Shown here piece after piece: positions 24,631 through 32,908 of a stretch of 64,000 nt of DNA. The notes beneath the pieces are model-generated. The model was given only the letters and a program-made list of their open reading frames with translations. It was not told where the DNA came from and searched no databases. Location: NCBI RefSeq assembly GCF_002803075.1, contig NZ_NNBK01000011.1, positions 249,629-313,628 of the forward strand. Direction: 5' to 3'. Positions within the stretch are counted from its first letter, which is position 1; each line of letters starts with the position of its first letter. The position numbers and the translations under genes are program-made. The DNA is from Streptomyces sp. CB01373. GTDB lineage: Bacteria; Actinomycetota; Actinomycetes; Streptomycetales; Streptomycetaceae.

Positions 24631-24691
24631 TTTTGAACGCGTTCAAAACGCTGGCGTGAGAGACTCTAGACCTGTTTTTGAACGCGTTCAA
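24631..24691 (-). promoter_or_regulatory. promoter with two TTGAACGCGTTCAA operators
   Basis: Two palindromes share the 14-bp core TTGAACGCGTTCAA. One is a perfect 18-bp copy at 24631-24648, the other covers 24678-24691; their centres are 45 bp apart. On the minus strand, TTGAAC (24686-24691) and TAGAGT (24663-24668) are spaced 17 bases and form a good vegetative promoter for the gene starting at 24615. The distal operator therefore overlaps the -35 box and the proximal one lies just after the transcription start. The arrangement is typical of TetR-type repression. Confidence 0.75.
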
Positions 24692-24716
24692 CACCCTCGG
24701 CGCAGAGGGGTTCCGC

Positions 24717-25124
24717 CTACGGCCTGCGGCCCAGCTCGGGCCGCTTGCCGTAGTCGGTGAAGCCGAGGACGTTGCCCCAGGGGTCGGCGATCTCGACGGT
24801 CCAGCCGGTCGCCACGGCGAAGGGCTCGTCGAGCAGGTCGATCCCGGCCCTCATGAGGGCGCGCGCCGCCGCCCGCGCGTCCGGCACCTCCAGCCACACC
24901 CGCGGCGAGGGCCACGGCGGCGGACGGTGCCCGAACTCCTCCTCGCGCAGCAGGATCCCCGGTGTCTCGCCCCCGGCCTTCAGCAGTGCGATGCCGGCCT
25001 CCTGGAGGTGGAACGCCACCGCGAACCCGGCCCGCTCGTAGAACCCCACGGCCTCGCTCAGATCCCCGACGGGCAGCAGCACGTTGTCGAACCCGAGCAG
25101 CTCGTACGACTCGTCATCTGACAT
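24717..25124 (-). CDS. VOC-family (glyoxalase/bleomycin-resistance fold) protein
   Basis: It has 135 residues. Two beta-alpha-beta-beta-beta units are readable: FDNVLLPVGDLSEAVGFYERAGFAVAF, and RVWLEVPDARAAARALMRAGIDLL leading to VEIADPWGNVLGFTDYGKRP. The DPWGNVLGF tail is the usual metal-side signature of the family. The substrate is unknown. The start codon is six bases after TAATCT (minus strand, 25131-25136), indicating a leaderless message, and an ATCTGA/TCAGAT inverted repeat (25116-25134) spans the start. Confidence 0.85.
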   Translation of the reverse strand: MSDDESYELLGFDNVLLPVGDLSEAVGFYERAGFAVAFHLQEAGIALLKAGGETPGILLREEEFGHRPPPWPSPRVWLEVPDARAAARALMRAGIDLLDEPFAVATGWTVEIADPWGNVLGFTDYGKRPELGRRP

Positions 25125-25196
25125 GCCATCAGATTAGGTGGGCGATCCGGCGGGACCGGGAGGCCGAGCGCGATGCGGGCGCCGGGTCACTCGTTC

Positions 25197-25275
25197 GGGC
25201 CGGAGGGCCGGAGGGCCGGAGGATCGGAAGGTCGGAGTGCCGGACGGCCGGGCGCCGGACGGCCGGGCGCCGGGC
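25197..25275. repeat. short tandem GC-rich repeat
   Basis: About seven imperfect 8-bp units related to GGGCCGGA (25197-25252) run into two copies of a 15-bp unit, GGCCGGGCGCCGGAC-like (25246-25275). It lies upstream of the first TM2-domain gene. No coding potential is apparent. Confidence 0.6.
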
Positions 25276-25355
25276 GGCACCCCCGATGTTTCGCTTCGGC
25301 CGGTCTTCCTGCAATATGACCGTCAGTTCGCAGGCAGTCGATGAGTGGAGCCACC

Positions 25356-25820
25356 GTGTCCGAGCAGCCGCAGCAGCCCAACCAGGCCCCGGGATACGGA
25401 TATCCCAACCAGCAGCCCGGCGCCTACCCGCCGCCCCCCGGCGCGTACCCGCCCCCTCCCGGTGGCTACCCGCCCCCAGGCGCGTACCCCCCGCCTCCGG
25501 GCGGCTACCCGCCTCCCGGAGGCTACGCGCCCCCCGGTGGTTACCCGCCGCCCCCGGGGATGCAGTACGACCCCAACGCCCCCTACGGCTACGACCCCTA
25601 CGGCCGCCCCTACTCCGACAAGTCGAAGATCGTCGCCGGTGTCCTTCAGCTCAGCCTGGGCACCCTCGGCATCGGCCGCTTCTACATGGGCCACGTCGGG
25701 ATCGGCATCGCCCAGCTCCTCACCTGCGGCGGCTTCGGCATCTGGTCCCTGATCGACGGCATCATGCTGCTGACGGGCAACGACAACACCGACTCCGACG
25801 GCCGGGTCCTGCGTGGCTGA
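25356..25820 (+). CDS. TM2-domain protein with Pro/Gly/Tyr-rich N-terminus
   Basis: It has 154 residues. The first 70 or so are repeats of GAYPPPP and GGYPPP, a flexible cytoplasmic or surface tail. The TM2 domain follows: DKSKIVAGVLQLSLGTLGIGRFYMGHVGIGIAQLLTCGGFGIWSLIDGIMLL, two helices around a short loop containing the GRFYMG motif. The GTG at 25356 with GGAG five bases upstream is preferred over the ATG at 25341. Its last codons overlap the next gene. A shorter paralogue lies at 26480. Confidence 0.85.
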   Translation: MSEQPQQPNQAPGYGYPNQQPGAYPPPPGAYPPPPGGYPPPGAYPPPPGGYPPPGGYAPPGGYPPPPGMQYDPNAPYGYDPYGRPYSDKSKIVAGVLQLSLGTLGIGRFYMGHVGIGIAQLLTCGGFGIWSLIDGIMLLTGNDNTDSDGRVLRG

Positions 25821-26226
25821 CACGGTGCCCGGCGCGGTGCGCGGCCGGCTGCTGCGGCATCCGGCCGCGGCTCCGCTCGCGGTGCTCTGCGCCGGGGTGA
25901 CGGGCGCCGCGTACCTCTACGTCACCGACCCGCACCAGCCCGGTCACCTGCTGCCCCAGTGCCCCTTCCGGTACGTCACCGGGCTGCTCTGCCCCGCCTG
26001 CGGCGGCACGCGCATGGTGTACGACCTGATGCACGGCCGCTTCACCCAGGCCTGGCTGGACAACAGGATGCTGCTGCTCGCCGCACCGTTCGCGCTGGCG
26101 ATGCTCGGCACCTGGGCCCTGGAGGGGCTGCGCGGGCGCCGCTGGCACCCCCGGCTCAGCACCCGGACGCAGGCGGCGGTGCTGCTGGTGGCGGTGGCGT
26201 GGACAGTGGTCCGCAACATCGTCTAG
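25813..26226 (+). CDS. DUF2752 membrane protein
   Basis: It has 137 residues from a GTG that overlaps the end of the TM2 gene by eight bases, so translation is coupled. The DUF2752 signature is CPFRYVTGLLCPACGGTRMVYDLMHGRF, with paired cysteines in CPxCGGTR; flanking helices are at about 20-38, 80-98 and 115-130. Function is unknown, but the family is often linked to TM2-domain proteins in actinobacteria. Confidence 0.88.
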   Translation: MADTVPGAVRGRLLRHPAAAPLAVLCAGVTGAAYLYVTDPHQPGHLLPQCPFRYVTGLLCPACGGTRMVYDLMHGRFTQAWLDNRMLLLAAPFALAMLGTWALEGLRGRRWHPRLSTRTQAAVLLVAVAWTVVRNIV

Positions 26227-26479
26227 AGCCGTTTCGGACTCAAATGCTTCCAAGATGGCCGCATTTGATCACGGAACGGGAACTTTCCTTCGAACCCCCT
26301 CCCGTGCCGCCCTACAGGATCTTTATGCTCCCAGGGCGCAGGGGGGACGGCCGCATCCGGTCGACGCGCGTCGACGCTCACGCAGTCGCGCACGGGGGCC
26401 GGGTGACCGGGCAGTCGGGCTCCCTGGCACCGGAGATTCCCACTCCGGTTGTTGTCACCACTCCCCAGGAGCACCAGCC

Positions 26480-26743
26480 ATGACTGTCCCCACCCCTGAC
26501 GCCCCCTACGGCTACGACCCGCAGGGCCGCCCGTACTCCGACAAGTCGAAGATCGTCGCCGGCATCCTCCAGCTCTTCCTCGGAGGCCTGGGCATCGGCC
26601 GCTTCTACGTCGGCTCCGTGGGTGTGGGCATCGCCCAGCTGCTGACCTGCGGCGGTCTGGGCTTCTGGGCCCTGATCGACGCCATCCTCTTCTTCACGAG
26701 CAACGACCGCACGGACTCGCAGGGTCGCGTCCTGCGCGGCTGA
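26480..26743 (+). CDS. TM2-domain protein, short paralogue
   Basis: It has 87 residues. It is collinear with the C-terminal 80 residues of the TM2 protein at 25356, sharing YDPxGRPYSDKSKIVAG, LGIGRFYxG and GIAQLLTCGG, but lacks the proline-rich tail. The ATG has AGGAGC upstream. It looks like a local duplication bracketing the DUF2752 gene. The preceding 253 bases (26227-26479) contain no recognisable gene. Confidence 0.87.
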   Translation: MTVPTPDAPYGYDPQGRPYSDKSKIVAGILQLFLGGLGIGRFYVGSVGVGIAQLLTCGGLGFWALIDAILFFTSNDRTDSQGRVLRG

Positions 26744-26778
26744 CCGTCCGCGCATCCGGCGACGACGCCGGGCACAGC

Positions 26779-26820
26779 ACGCCGAGGGCCCCGTTCCGGA
26801 CGGAACGGGGCCCTCGGCGT
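26779..26820. terminator. bidirectional hairpin between TM2 gene and sdhB
   Basis: A perfect 20-bp stem (26779-26798 / 26801-26820) with a two-base loop sits between the convergent stops at 26743 and 26837. Confidence 0.85.
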
Positions 26821-26836
26821 CGCGTGCGAAGGAAGG

Positions 26837-27598
26837 TCAGAAGCGGCGCGTGATCAGCGCCCGCTTCACCTCCGCGATCGCCTTCGTCACCTCGATGCCA
26901 CGCGGGCAGGCGTCGGTGCAGTTGAAGGTGGTGCGGCAGCGCCAGACGCCGTCCTTGTCGTTGAGGATCTCCAGGCGCTGCTCACCGGCCTCGTCACGGC
27001 TGTCGAAGATGAACCGGTGGGCGTTGACGATGGCCGCCGGGCCGAAGTACTGGCCGTCGTTCCAGAAGACCGGGCAGGACGAGGTGCAGGCCGCGCACAG
27101 GATGCACTTCGTTGTGTCGTCGAAGCGGGCCCGGTCCTCCGCGGACTGCAGGCGCTCCCGCGTCGGCTCGTTGGTCTCCTTGGTGACCAGGAACGGCATG
27201 ACGTCCCGGTACGCCTGGAAGAACGGCTCCATGTCCACGACCAGGTCCTTCAGGACCGTGAGGCCCTTGATGGGCTCGACCGTGATCGGCTTCTCGGGGT
27301 TGATGTCCTTGATCAGCGTCTTGCAGGCCAGACGGTTCTTGCCGTTGATCCGCATGGCGTCCGAGCCGCAGATGCCGTGCGCGCAGGACCGACGGAAGGT
27401 CAGCGTGCCGTCGAGTTCCCACTTGATCTTGTGCAGACCGTCGAGGACGCGCTCCTTGGGGTCGATCTCCAGCTGGAAGTCTTCCCAGGTCGCCTCGGCC
27501 GAGACCTCCGGGTTGAACCGGCGGACGCGGAAAGTGACGGTGATGTAGGGGGAGGCGGCGGACTCCGCCTCCACCTTGTCCAGAACGGGGGTTGCCAT
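26837..27598 (-). CDS. sdhB: succinate dehydrogenase iron-sulfur subunit
   Basis: It has 253 residues and is the electron-transfer subunit of complex II, on the cytoplasmic face. The [2Fe-2S] ligands lie in CAHGICGSDAM with a downstream RLAC. The two cubane-type clusters are bound by CILCAACTSSCP and CTDACPRGIEVTKAI. Its start overlaps the sdhA stop as TGATG, so it is the last gene of sdhCDAB and is followed by a strong hairpin. Confidence 0.97.
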   Translation of the reverse strand: MATPVLDKVEAESAASPYITVTFRVRRFNPEVSAEATWEDFQLEIDPKERVLDGLHKIKWELDGTLTFRRSCAHGICGSDAMRINGKNRLACKTLIKDINPEKPITVEPIKGLTVLKDLVVDMEPFFQAYRDVMPFLVTKETNEPTRERLQSAEDRARFDDTTKCILCAACTSSCPVFWNDGQYFGPAAIVNAHRFIFDSRDEAGEQRLEILNDKDGVWRCRTTFNCTDACPRGIEVTKAIAEVKRALITRRF

Positions 27599-29352
27599 CA
27601 GTACTTACGCTCCATCGGCTGGTAGCGGGTCTGGACGACCGGCTTGTAGTCGAGACGGACGGTTTCGGACCCGTCGGCGCCGACCTCGCGGTACGCCATG
27701 GTGTGGCGCATGAAGTTGACGTCGTCGCGGTTGGGGTAGTCCTCGCGGTAGTGACCGCCGCGGGACTCCTTGCGGGCCAGGGCGGAGACCGCCATGACCT
27801 CGGCCAGGTCCAGCAGGTTGCCCAGCTCGACGGCCTCCAGGAGGTCCGTGTTGAACCGCTTGCCCTTGTCCTGGATCGCCACGTTCTTGTAGCGCTCCCG
27901 GAGCTCGGCGATCTTCTCGACCGCCGTCTTGATCGTCTGCTCGGTGCGGAACACCATGACGTTGGCGTCCATGGTCTCCTGCAGCTCCCGGCGGATGTTC
28001 GCCACCCGCTCGGTGCCGGTGGAGGTCCGCAGCCGCTCGATCTGCTCGACCACGAGGGACTCGGGGTCCTCCGGCAGCTCCACGAAGTCGGCCTTCTCGG
28101 CGTACTCCGCGGCGGCGATGCCGGCCCGCTTGCCGAACACGTTGATGTCCAGCAGCGAGTTGGTGCCCAGGCGGTTGGCGCCGTGCACGGACACGCAGGC
28201 GACCTCACCGGCCGCGTACAGGCCCGGCACGACCGTGCTGTTGTCCGAGAGCACCTCGCCCTGGACGTTGGTCGGGATGCCGCCCATGGCGTAGTGCGCG
28301 GTCGGCTGGATCGGGATCGGGTCGGTGTACGGCTCGATGCCCAGGTAGGTCCGCGCGAACTCGGTGATGTCCGGCAGCTTGGCGTCGAGCTGCTCCGGCG
28401 GCAGGTGGGTCAGGTCCAGGTAGACGTGGTCGCCCTCGGGACCGCAGCCGCGGCCCTCGCGGATCTCCGTGTAGATGGAGCGGGAGACGACGTCGCGGGA
28501 GGCGAGGTCCTTCATGACCGGCGCGTACTTCTCCATGAAGCGCTCGCCGTCCTTGTTGCGCAGGATGCCGCCCTCACCGCGGGCGCCCTCCGTGAGCAGG
28601 ATGCCCATGCGCCAGATGCCGGTCGGGTGGAACTGGAAGAACTCCATGTCCTCCAGCGGCAGCCCGCGCCGGTAGACGGCGGCCTGGCCGTCGCCGGTCA
28701 GGGTGTGCGCGTTCGACGTCACCTTGAAGAACTTGCCGGTGCCGCCGGAGGCGTAGATCACGGACTTCGCCTGGAAGACGTGGATCTCGCCGGTCGCCAG
28801 CTCGTAGGCCACCACGCCGGCCGACTTCTTGACGCCGTCGACCTCGGTGAGCAGCTGGTCCAGGACGTAGAACTCGTTGAAGAACTCCACGCCCTCCTTG
28901 ACGCAGTTCTGGTACAGCGTCTGGAGGATCATGTGGCCGGTGCGGTCGGCCGCGTAGCAGGAGCGGCGGACCGGGGCCTCGCCGTGGTTGCGGGAGTGCC
29001 CGCCGAAGCGCCGCTGGTCGATCGTCCCGTTGGGCGTCCGGTTGAACGGCAGGCCCATCTTCTCCAGGTCGAGGACGGAGTCGATGGCCTCCTTCGCCAG
29101 GATCTCGGCGGCGTCCTGGTCGACCAGGTAGTCACCGCCCTTGACCGTGTCGAAGGTGTGCCACTCCCAGTTGTCCTCCTCCACGTTCGCCAGCGCGGCG
29201 GCCATGCCGCCCTGCGCGGCGCCCGTGTGGGAGCGGGTCGGGTAGAGCTTGGTCAGGACCGCGGTGCGGCTGCGCTTGGTCGCCTCGATGGCGGCCCGCA
29301 TACCGGCGCCACCGGCGCCGACGATGACGGTGTCGTACTTGTGGATCTTCAT
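27598..29352 (-). CDS. sdhA: succinate dehydrogenase flavoprotein subunit
   Basis: It has 584 residues and oxidises succinate to fumarate with covalent FAD. The dinucleotide-binding start is TVIVGAGGAGMRAAI. The flavin-linked histidine is in SHTGAAQGGM. Active-site blocks include FQFHPTGI, EGARGEGG, HYAMGGIPTN and GANRLGTNSLLDINVFG. The length and all catalytic segments are intact. It lies 25 bases after sdhD and overlaps sdhB by one base. Confidence 0.97.
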   Translation of the reverse strand: MKIHKYDTVIVGAGGAGMRAAIEATKRSRTAVLTKLYPTRSHTGAAQGGMAAALANVEEDNWEWHTFDTVKGGDYLVDQDAAEILAKEAIDSVLDLEKMGLPFNRTPNGTIDQRRFGGHSRNHGEAPVRRSCYAADRTGHMILQTLYQNCVKEGVEFFNEFYVLDQLLTEVDGVKKSAGVVAYELATGEIHVFQAKSVIYASGGTGKFFKVTSNAHTLTGDGQAAVYRRGLPLEDMEFFQFHPTGIWRMGILLTEGARGEGGILRNKDGERFMEKYAPVMKDLASRDVVSRSIYTEIREGRGCGPEGDHVYLDLTHLPPEQLDAKLPDITEFARTYLGIEPYTDPIPIQPTAHYAMGGIPTNVQGEVLSDNSTVVPGLYAAGEVACVSVHGANRLGTNSLLDINVFGKRAGIAAAEYAEKADFVELPEDPESLVVEQIERLRTSTGTERVANIRRELQETMDANVMVFRTEQTIKTAVEKIAELRERYKNVAIQDKGKRFNTDLLEAVELGNLLDLAEVMAVSALARKESRGGHYREDYPNRDDVNFMRHTMAYREVGADGSETVRLDYKPVVQTRYQPMERKY

Positions 29353-29377
29353 CAGGAAAATACCTCGGTCCCGGGGC

Positions 29378-29857
29378 CTAGCGGATGTTCGGGTCGAAGG
29401 TGAAGATCACCAGCGTGCCCAGCAGGATGGTCCACACCGTGGCGGTGTACAGCAGACCCTTCAGCCACAGGCGCGTGTTCGCGCGCTCCGCGTAGTCGTT
29501 GATGACCGTGCGTAGGCCGTTGCAGCCGTGCAGCATCGCCAGCCACAGCATGAGCAGGTCCCAGACCTGCCACCAGGGGGAGGCCCAGCGGCCCGCCACG
29601 AAGGCGAAGCCGATCTTGGAGACGCCGCCGTCCAGGACGAGCTGGATCAGCAGGTGGCCGATGACGAGGACGACCAGGACGATGCCGGACAGCCGCATGA
29701 ACAGCCAGCCGTACATCTCGAAGTTGCCGCGGGTCGACTTCGGGGTCTTCCGGGTGCGCTGACGCGGGGCCTCGATGAGGGGGGCGGGGTTGTCCACGCC
29801 GTAGACGGAGCCGCCCTCGACCGGGCCGATGCCGGAAGCGGTGGTTTCAGTGGACAT
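29378..29857 (-). CDS. sdhD: succinate dehydrogenase hydrophobic membrane anchor subunit
   Basis: It has 159 residues. A polar N-terminus of about 50 residues precedes three membrane helices (from YGWLFMRLSGIVLVVLVIGH). The segment MLHGCNGLRTVINDY contains the histidine expected to bind heme b. It anchors SdhAB and helps form the quinone site. It starts five bases after the sdhC stop. Confidence 0.93.
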   Translation of the reverse strand: MSTETTASGIGPVEGGSVYGVDNPAPLIEAPRQRTRKTPKSTRGNFEMYGWLFMRLSGIVLVVLVIGHLLIQLVLDGGVSKIGFAFVAGRWASPWWQVWDLLMLWLAMLHGCNGLRTVINDYAERANTRLWLKGLLYTATVWTILLGTLVIFTFDPNIR

Positions 29858-29862
29858 GTGCG

Positions 29863-30243
29863 TCAGCTCCCGAATACTGCACGAGCGGCGTGGCCGAGGA
29901 CGGGGTAGATCGCCCCGATCATGAGCAGGACCCAGACGCCGACCACGGTCCACAGCATCTGCTTCTGGTACCGGGCGCCCTTGGCCCAGAAGTCGACGGC
30001 GATGACACGCAGGCCGTTGAGAGCGTGGAAGAGGATGGCGGCGACCAGCCCGTATTCGAGCAGGGCGACGATCGGCGTCTTGTAGGTGGCCACGACCTTG
30101 TCGTAGGCCTCGGGAGACACACGCACGAGTGCGGTGTCCAGCACATGGACGAACAGGAAGAAGAAGATGAGGACGCCGGTGACTCGGTGAGCCACCCAGG
30201 ACCACATTCCTTCCCGGCCGCGGTACAGCGTTCCAGCCGGCAC
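29863..30243 (-). CDS. sdhC: succinate dehydrogenase cytochrome b556 subunit
   Basis: It has 126 residues, with a GTG start and GGAGGG about eight bases upstream. Three membrane helices are present; WSWVAHRVTGVLIFFFLFVHVLD and ILFHALNGLRVIAVDF hold the conserved quinone-site and heme-ligand histidines. It is the first gene of sdhCDAB. The upstream gap (30244-30391) should contain the operon promoter; TACGAT on the minus strand (30331-30336) is a possible -10 box, with no clear -35. Confidence 0.93.
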   Translation of the reverse strand: MPAGTLYRGREGMWSWVAHRVTGVLIFFFLFVHVLDTALVRVSPEAYDKVVATYKTPIVALLEYGLVAAILFHALNGLRVIAVDFWAKGARYQKQMLWTVVGVWVLLMIGAIYPVLGHAARAVFGS

Positions 30244-30391
30244 GGAAGAACCCTCCGGGAGCGGGGACTAGGGCCGCGCCGGCTTCACTGTCGGTCGGGC
30301 CCGGCCGGGTACGGTCCACCGGCCCCCAGTATCGTACCGAGGCGCTGACGGGGGCCTTACGGGGGGTCCGCCCGTGTGATCGAACTCGCTC

Positions 30392-30982
30392 TCAAAGGTG
30401 CACGGACGGCTCAGTGGCGGCGCCCAGCAGGCCCCGCAGCCGCCCGTGCGCGAGCCCCCGCAGCTCCTCGCGGGCGACGACGCGCTCGTCCTCCGGATCG
30501 TTGGTCAGCCGTGACCGGATCGCCGGCAGGACCCGGTCCAGGGCCTCGTCCGGGGCGATGCCGTCCAGGCAGATGACGAAGGTGTGGCCGAATCTCGCCT
30601 CATAGGCGGCGTAGGCGGCGCTCAGGGCCGTGGAGGCGGCCGCGTACGTGTGGGCGGGCAGCTTGGGCAGGGGTTCTTCCGCCAGTGCCCCGGCCAGCTC
30701 CTCGGGGCCCAGGTCGTACGTCGCCTCGTCCGCCGCGGCCAGCAGGGACGGCAGGTCCGGATACGGGCGGTGGACGGCGACGCGGTGGGCCCAGCGGGGG
30801 CTGTGCAGGCAGGTCAGGAGGGTCCTGTGGGCCTCGGCGGCGGGGGCGGTGTTGAAGCGCTCCAGGGTCTGCGCGGGCAGCGTGGGTCCTAGGTCTGCTT
30901 GGGAGGTCGGCAGGGTGTCGGCGGGGACGCCGGCCGGGGGAAATCCGTGAGAGATGTGCCGTACGTTATCGGGTGTGCTCAT
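30392..30982 (-). CDS. OHCU decarboxylase-like protein (UraD family), atypical active site
   Basis: It has 196 residues. Similarity to 2-oxo-4-hydroxy-4-carboxy-5-ureidoimidazoline decarboxylase (allantoin branch of purine breakdown) is clear in the C-terminal half: AAYEARFGHTFVICLDG and SRLTNDPEDERVVAREELRGLAHGRL. The usual HPxIG motif holding the catalytic histidine is not present; the matching region reads EEPLPKLPAHTY. It may be a non-canonical subfamily with altered activity. The ATG at 30982 was chosen; a GTG four codons upstream is possible. No other ureide genes are nearby. Confidence 0.72.
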   Translation of the reverse strand: MSTPDNVRHISHGFPPAGVPADTLPTSQADLGPTLPAQTLERFNTAPAAEAHRTLLTCLHSPRWAHRVAVHRPYPDLPSLLAAADEATYDLGPEELAGALAEEPLPKLPAHTYAAASTALSAAYAAYEARFGHTFVICLDGIAPDEALDRVLPAIRSRLTNDPEDERVVAREELRGLAHGRLRGLLGAATEPSVHL

Positions 30983-31078
30983 GACGTGTTCGACGGGTGA
31001 CTGAATTTCACTCGGACGGGAGAGTTTGAGAACGTGCGGTGGACACGTGCGGTGGTCATGGGCCGTTAGGTTGGCCGC

Positions 31079-32698
31079 GTGAGCAAGCACAGGCGCCGGG
31101 CTCCGGCACGCAAGCCGCGACGCACGCGGGCCGCCGTCGTGGGCACATTGGTCACCGTTGTCGTCCTGGGCGTGGGAGTGGCCGCGTGGTCCTTCGGGGG
31201 CGACGGCTCCCCGTCGGACGGCTCGGACGCGTCCTCCGGTCCGGCGACTCCCGGCCCCACCCGCAGCTACCCGCTGTCGCAGGCGCCGCGGACCATCCCC
31301 GCCGTGCGCTCCCACACCGCGGCCCACGGCCCCGGCTGGCGCCCGGAGTCCGGCTCCCGGGTCGTGGTGAGCGACGAGTCACTCGCCGACGAGGGCAAGC
31401 TGATCGCGGGCGAACTCGGTCTGGCCTACGCCGGCCGGCGCGACGACGACCGCCCGGGGGACCTGCGGCTGGCGCTGGGCAAGGGCGGCACGGGCGGCAA
31501 TCCCGAGTCGTACACCATGACCGTGCGCGACGGCCGCGTGCTCATCAGCGGACCGGCCGACGCGGGGGTCTTCTACGGCACCCGCACCCTGAAGCAGGAG
31601 GTGCACGGCGGCGGCACGGCCCCCGAGGGGGTCGTGGAGGACGCGCCGGCCAAGCCGCGGCGCGGTTTCATGCTGGACATCGCCCGCAAGCCGTTCACGG
31701 CCGCCTGGCTGGAGGACCGCATACGGGAGCTCGGCGACCTGAAGTTCAACGAGCTCGGCCTGCACTTCTCCGACGACCAGGGCTTCCGCATCGAGTCCGG
31801 CACGCACCCGGAGATCGTCTCCCCGGACCACCTGACCAAGGCCCAGGTCAAGCGGATGGTCGACCTGGCCGCGAGCCGGCACATCACCGTCGTCCCCGAG
31901 ATCGACTCGCCCGGCCACCTCAGCGCGGTGATCGCCGCCCACCCCGAAACGCAGCTGCGCAACGGACAGGGCGTGGCGACGCGCGGCGCCATCGACATCT
32001 CCGAGCCCCGGTCGGCCGCGATCGTCGACGACCTGCTCGACGAGTACGCGGGCCTCTTCCCCGGCGGCTTCTGGCACCTCGGCGGCGACGAGTACCAGGC
32101 GCTGACCGCGCGCGACCCCCAGGCGGCCTACCCGCAGCTGGCCGCCGCCGCGCGCAAGGCCCACGGCTCCGGCGGCAACGTGGCCGACCTGACGACGGGC
32201 TGGCTGAACGACCGCGCCGCCGCCGTCCGCGAACACGACCGCGCGCCGCGCGCCTGGAACGACGGCTTCTTCCGCAGCTCGTCGGTGGCGCCCGCCCGGG
32301 ACATCGAGGTCGCCTACTGGACGGGCAAGGAGTACGGCGCCCGCCGGCCGGCCGAGTACCTCGACGCCGGACGCAAGGTGCTCAACTACAACGACGAGTT
32401 CCTCTACTACGTCCTCGGCGAGCCGCAGACCTTCGTCTACCCGGACGGCCGGCGGATCTACGAGCAGTGGAACCCGCGTGTGCTGCGCGGCACCGAGGCG
32501 GTGCCCGCCCGGTACGACGCGCAGATACTCGGCGGCTCGTTCGCCGTGTGGTGCGACCTGGCGAACTCCCAGACCCAGGATCAGGTGGCGGCCGGTATCC
32601 GGATGCCGCTGCGGGCGACCGTCCAGAAGCTGTGGGACGCGCGGAAACCGGAGATGTCCTGGTCGGAGTTCAAGGAGCTTGCCGACAAGCTGGGTTGA
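31079..32698 (+). CDS. beta-N-acetylhexosaminidase, GH20, secreted or membrane-anchored
   Basis: It has 539 residues. A basic N-terminus with one hydrophobic helix (about 18-38) acts as export signal or anchor, followed by a Ser/Gly-rich spacer. The GH20 N-terminal accessory domain (about 75-190) leads to the catalytic barrel starting at PRRGFMLDIARKPF. The catalytic Asp-Glu pair is in FWHLGGDEYQ. The enzyme releases terminal GlcNAc/GalNAc from chitin-type or wall oligosaccharides. The GTG start is six bases after TAGGTT (31067-31072), implying a leaderless mRNA. Confidence 0.92.
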   Translation: MSKHRRRAPARKPRRTRAAVVGTLVTVVVLGVGVAAWSFGGDGSPSDGSDASSGPATPGPTRSYPLSQAPRTIPAVRSHTAAHGPGWRPESGSRVVVSDESLADEGKLIAGELGLAYAGRRDDDRPGDLRLALGKGGTGGNPESYTMTVRDGRVLISGPADAGVFYGTRTLKQEVHGGGTAPEGVVEDAPAKPRRGFMLDIARKPFTAAWLEDRIRELGDLKFNELGLHFSDDQGFRIESGTHPEIVSPDHLTKAQVKRMVDLAASRHITVVPEIDSPGHLSAVIAAHPETQLRNGQGVATRGAIDISEPRSAAIVDDLLDEYAGLFPGGFWHLGGDEYQALTARDPQAAYPQLAAAARKAHGSGGNVADLTTGWLNDRAAAVREHDRAPRAWNDGFFRSSSVAPARDIEVAYWTGKEYGARRPAEYLDAGRKVLNYNDEFLYYVLGEPQTFVYPDGRRIYEQWNPRVLRGTEAVPARYDAQILGGSFAVWCDLANSQTQDQVAAGIRMPLRATVQKLWDARKPEMSWSEFKELADKLG

Positions 32699-32908
32699 CG
32701 CCGGGTCAGGGAAAACGCCGGCCCCGCGCCGACCGTGGCCCGGTCCCGTTTCCCGCGCGCCGGCCTTCCGTCTCGCGCATTGGCCGAAACCTTTCTTATG
32801 CCAACTCGCTCGACTCCGTGTGCGACCCGTGTGACACTACCGGCCGATCGCACGCAGTACGGGCAAGTGCGGGCTCCGTGGACGTCGGCGCCCCTTGAGG
32901 AGGCGTGG

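Noticed and set aside
23267..24694. Long minus-strand frame across the repeat element and the DCC, membrane and TetR genes
   Set aside because: Three genes with recognisable products occupy other frames here; this frame is Pro/Arg/Ser-rich shadow.
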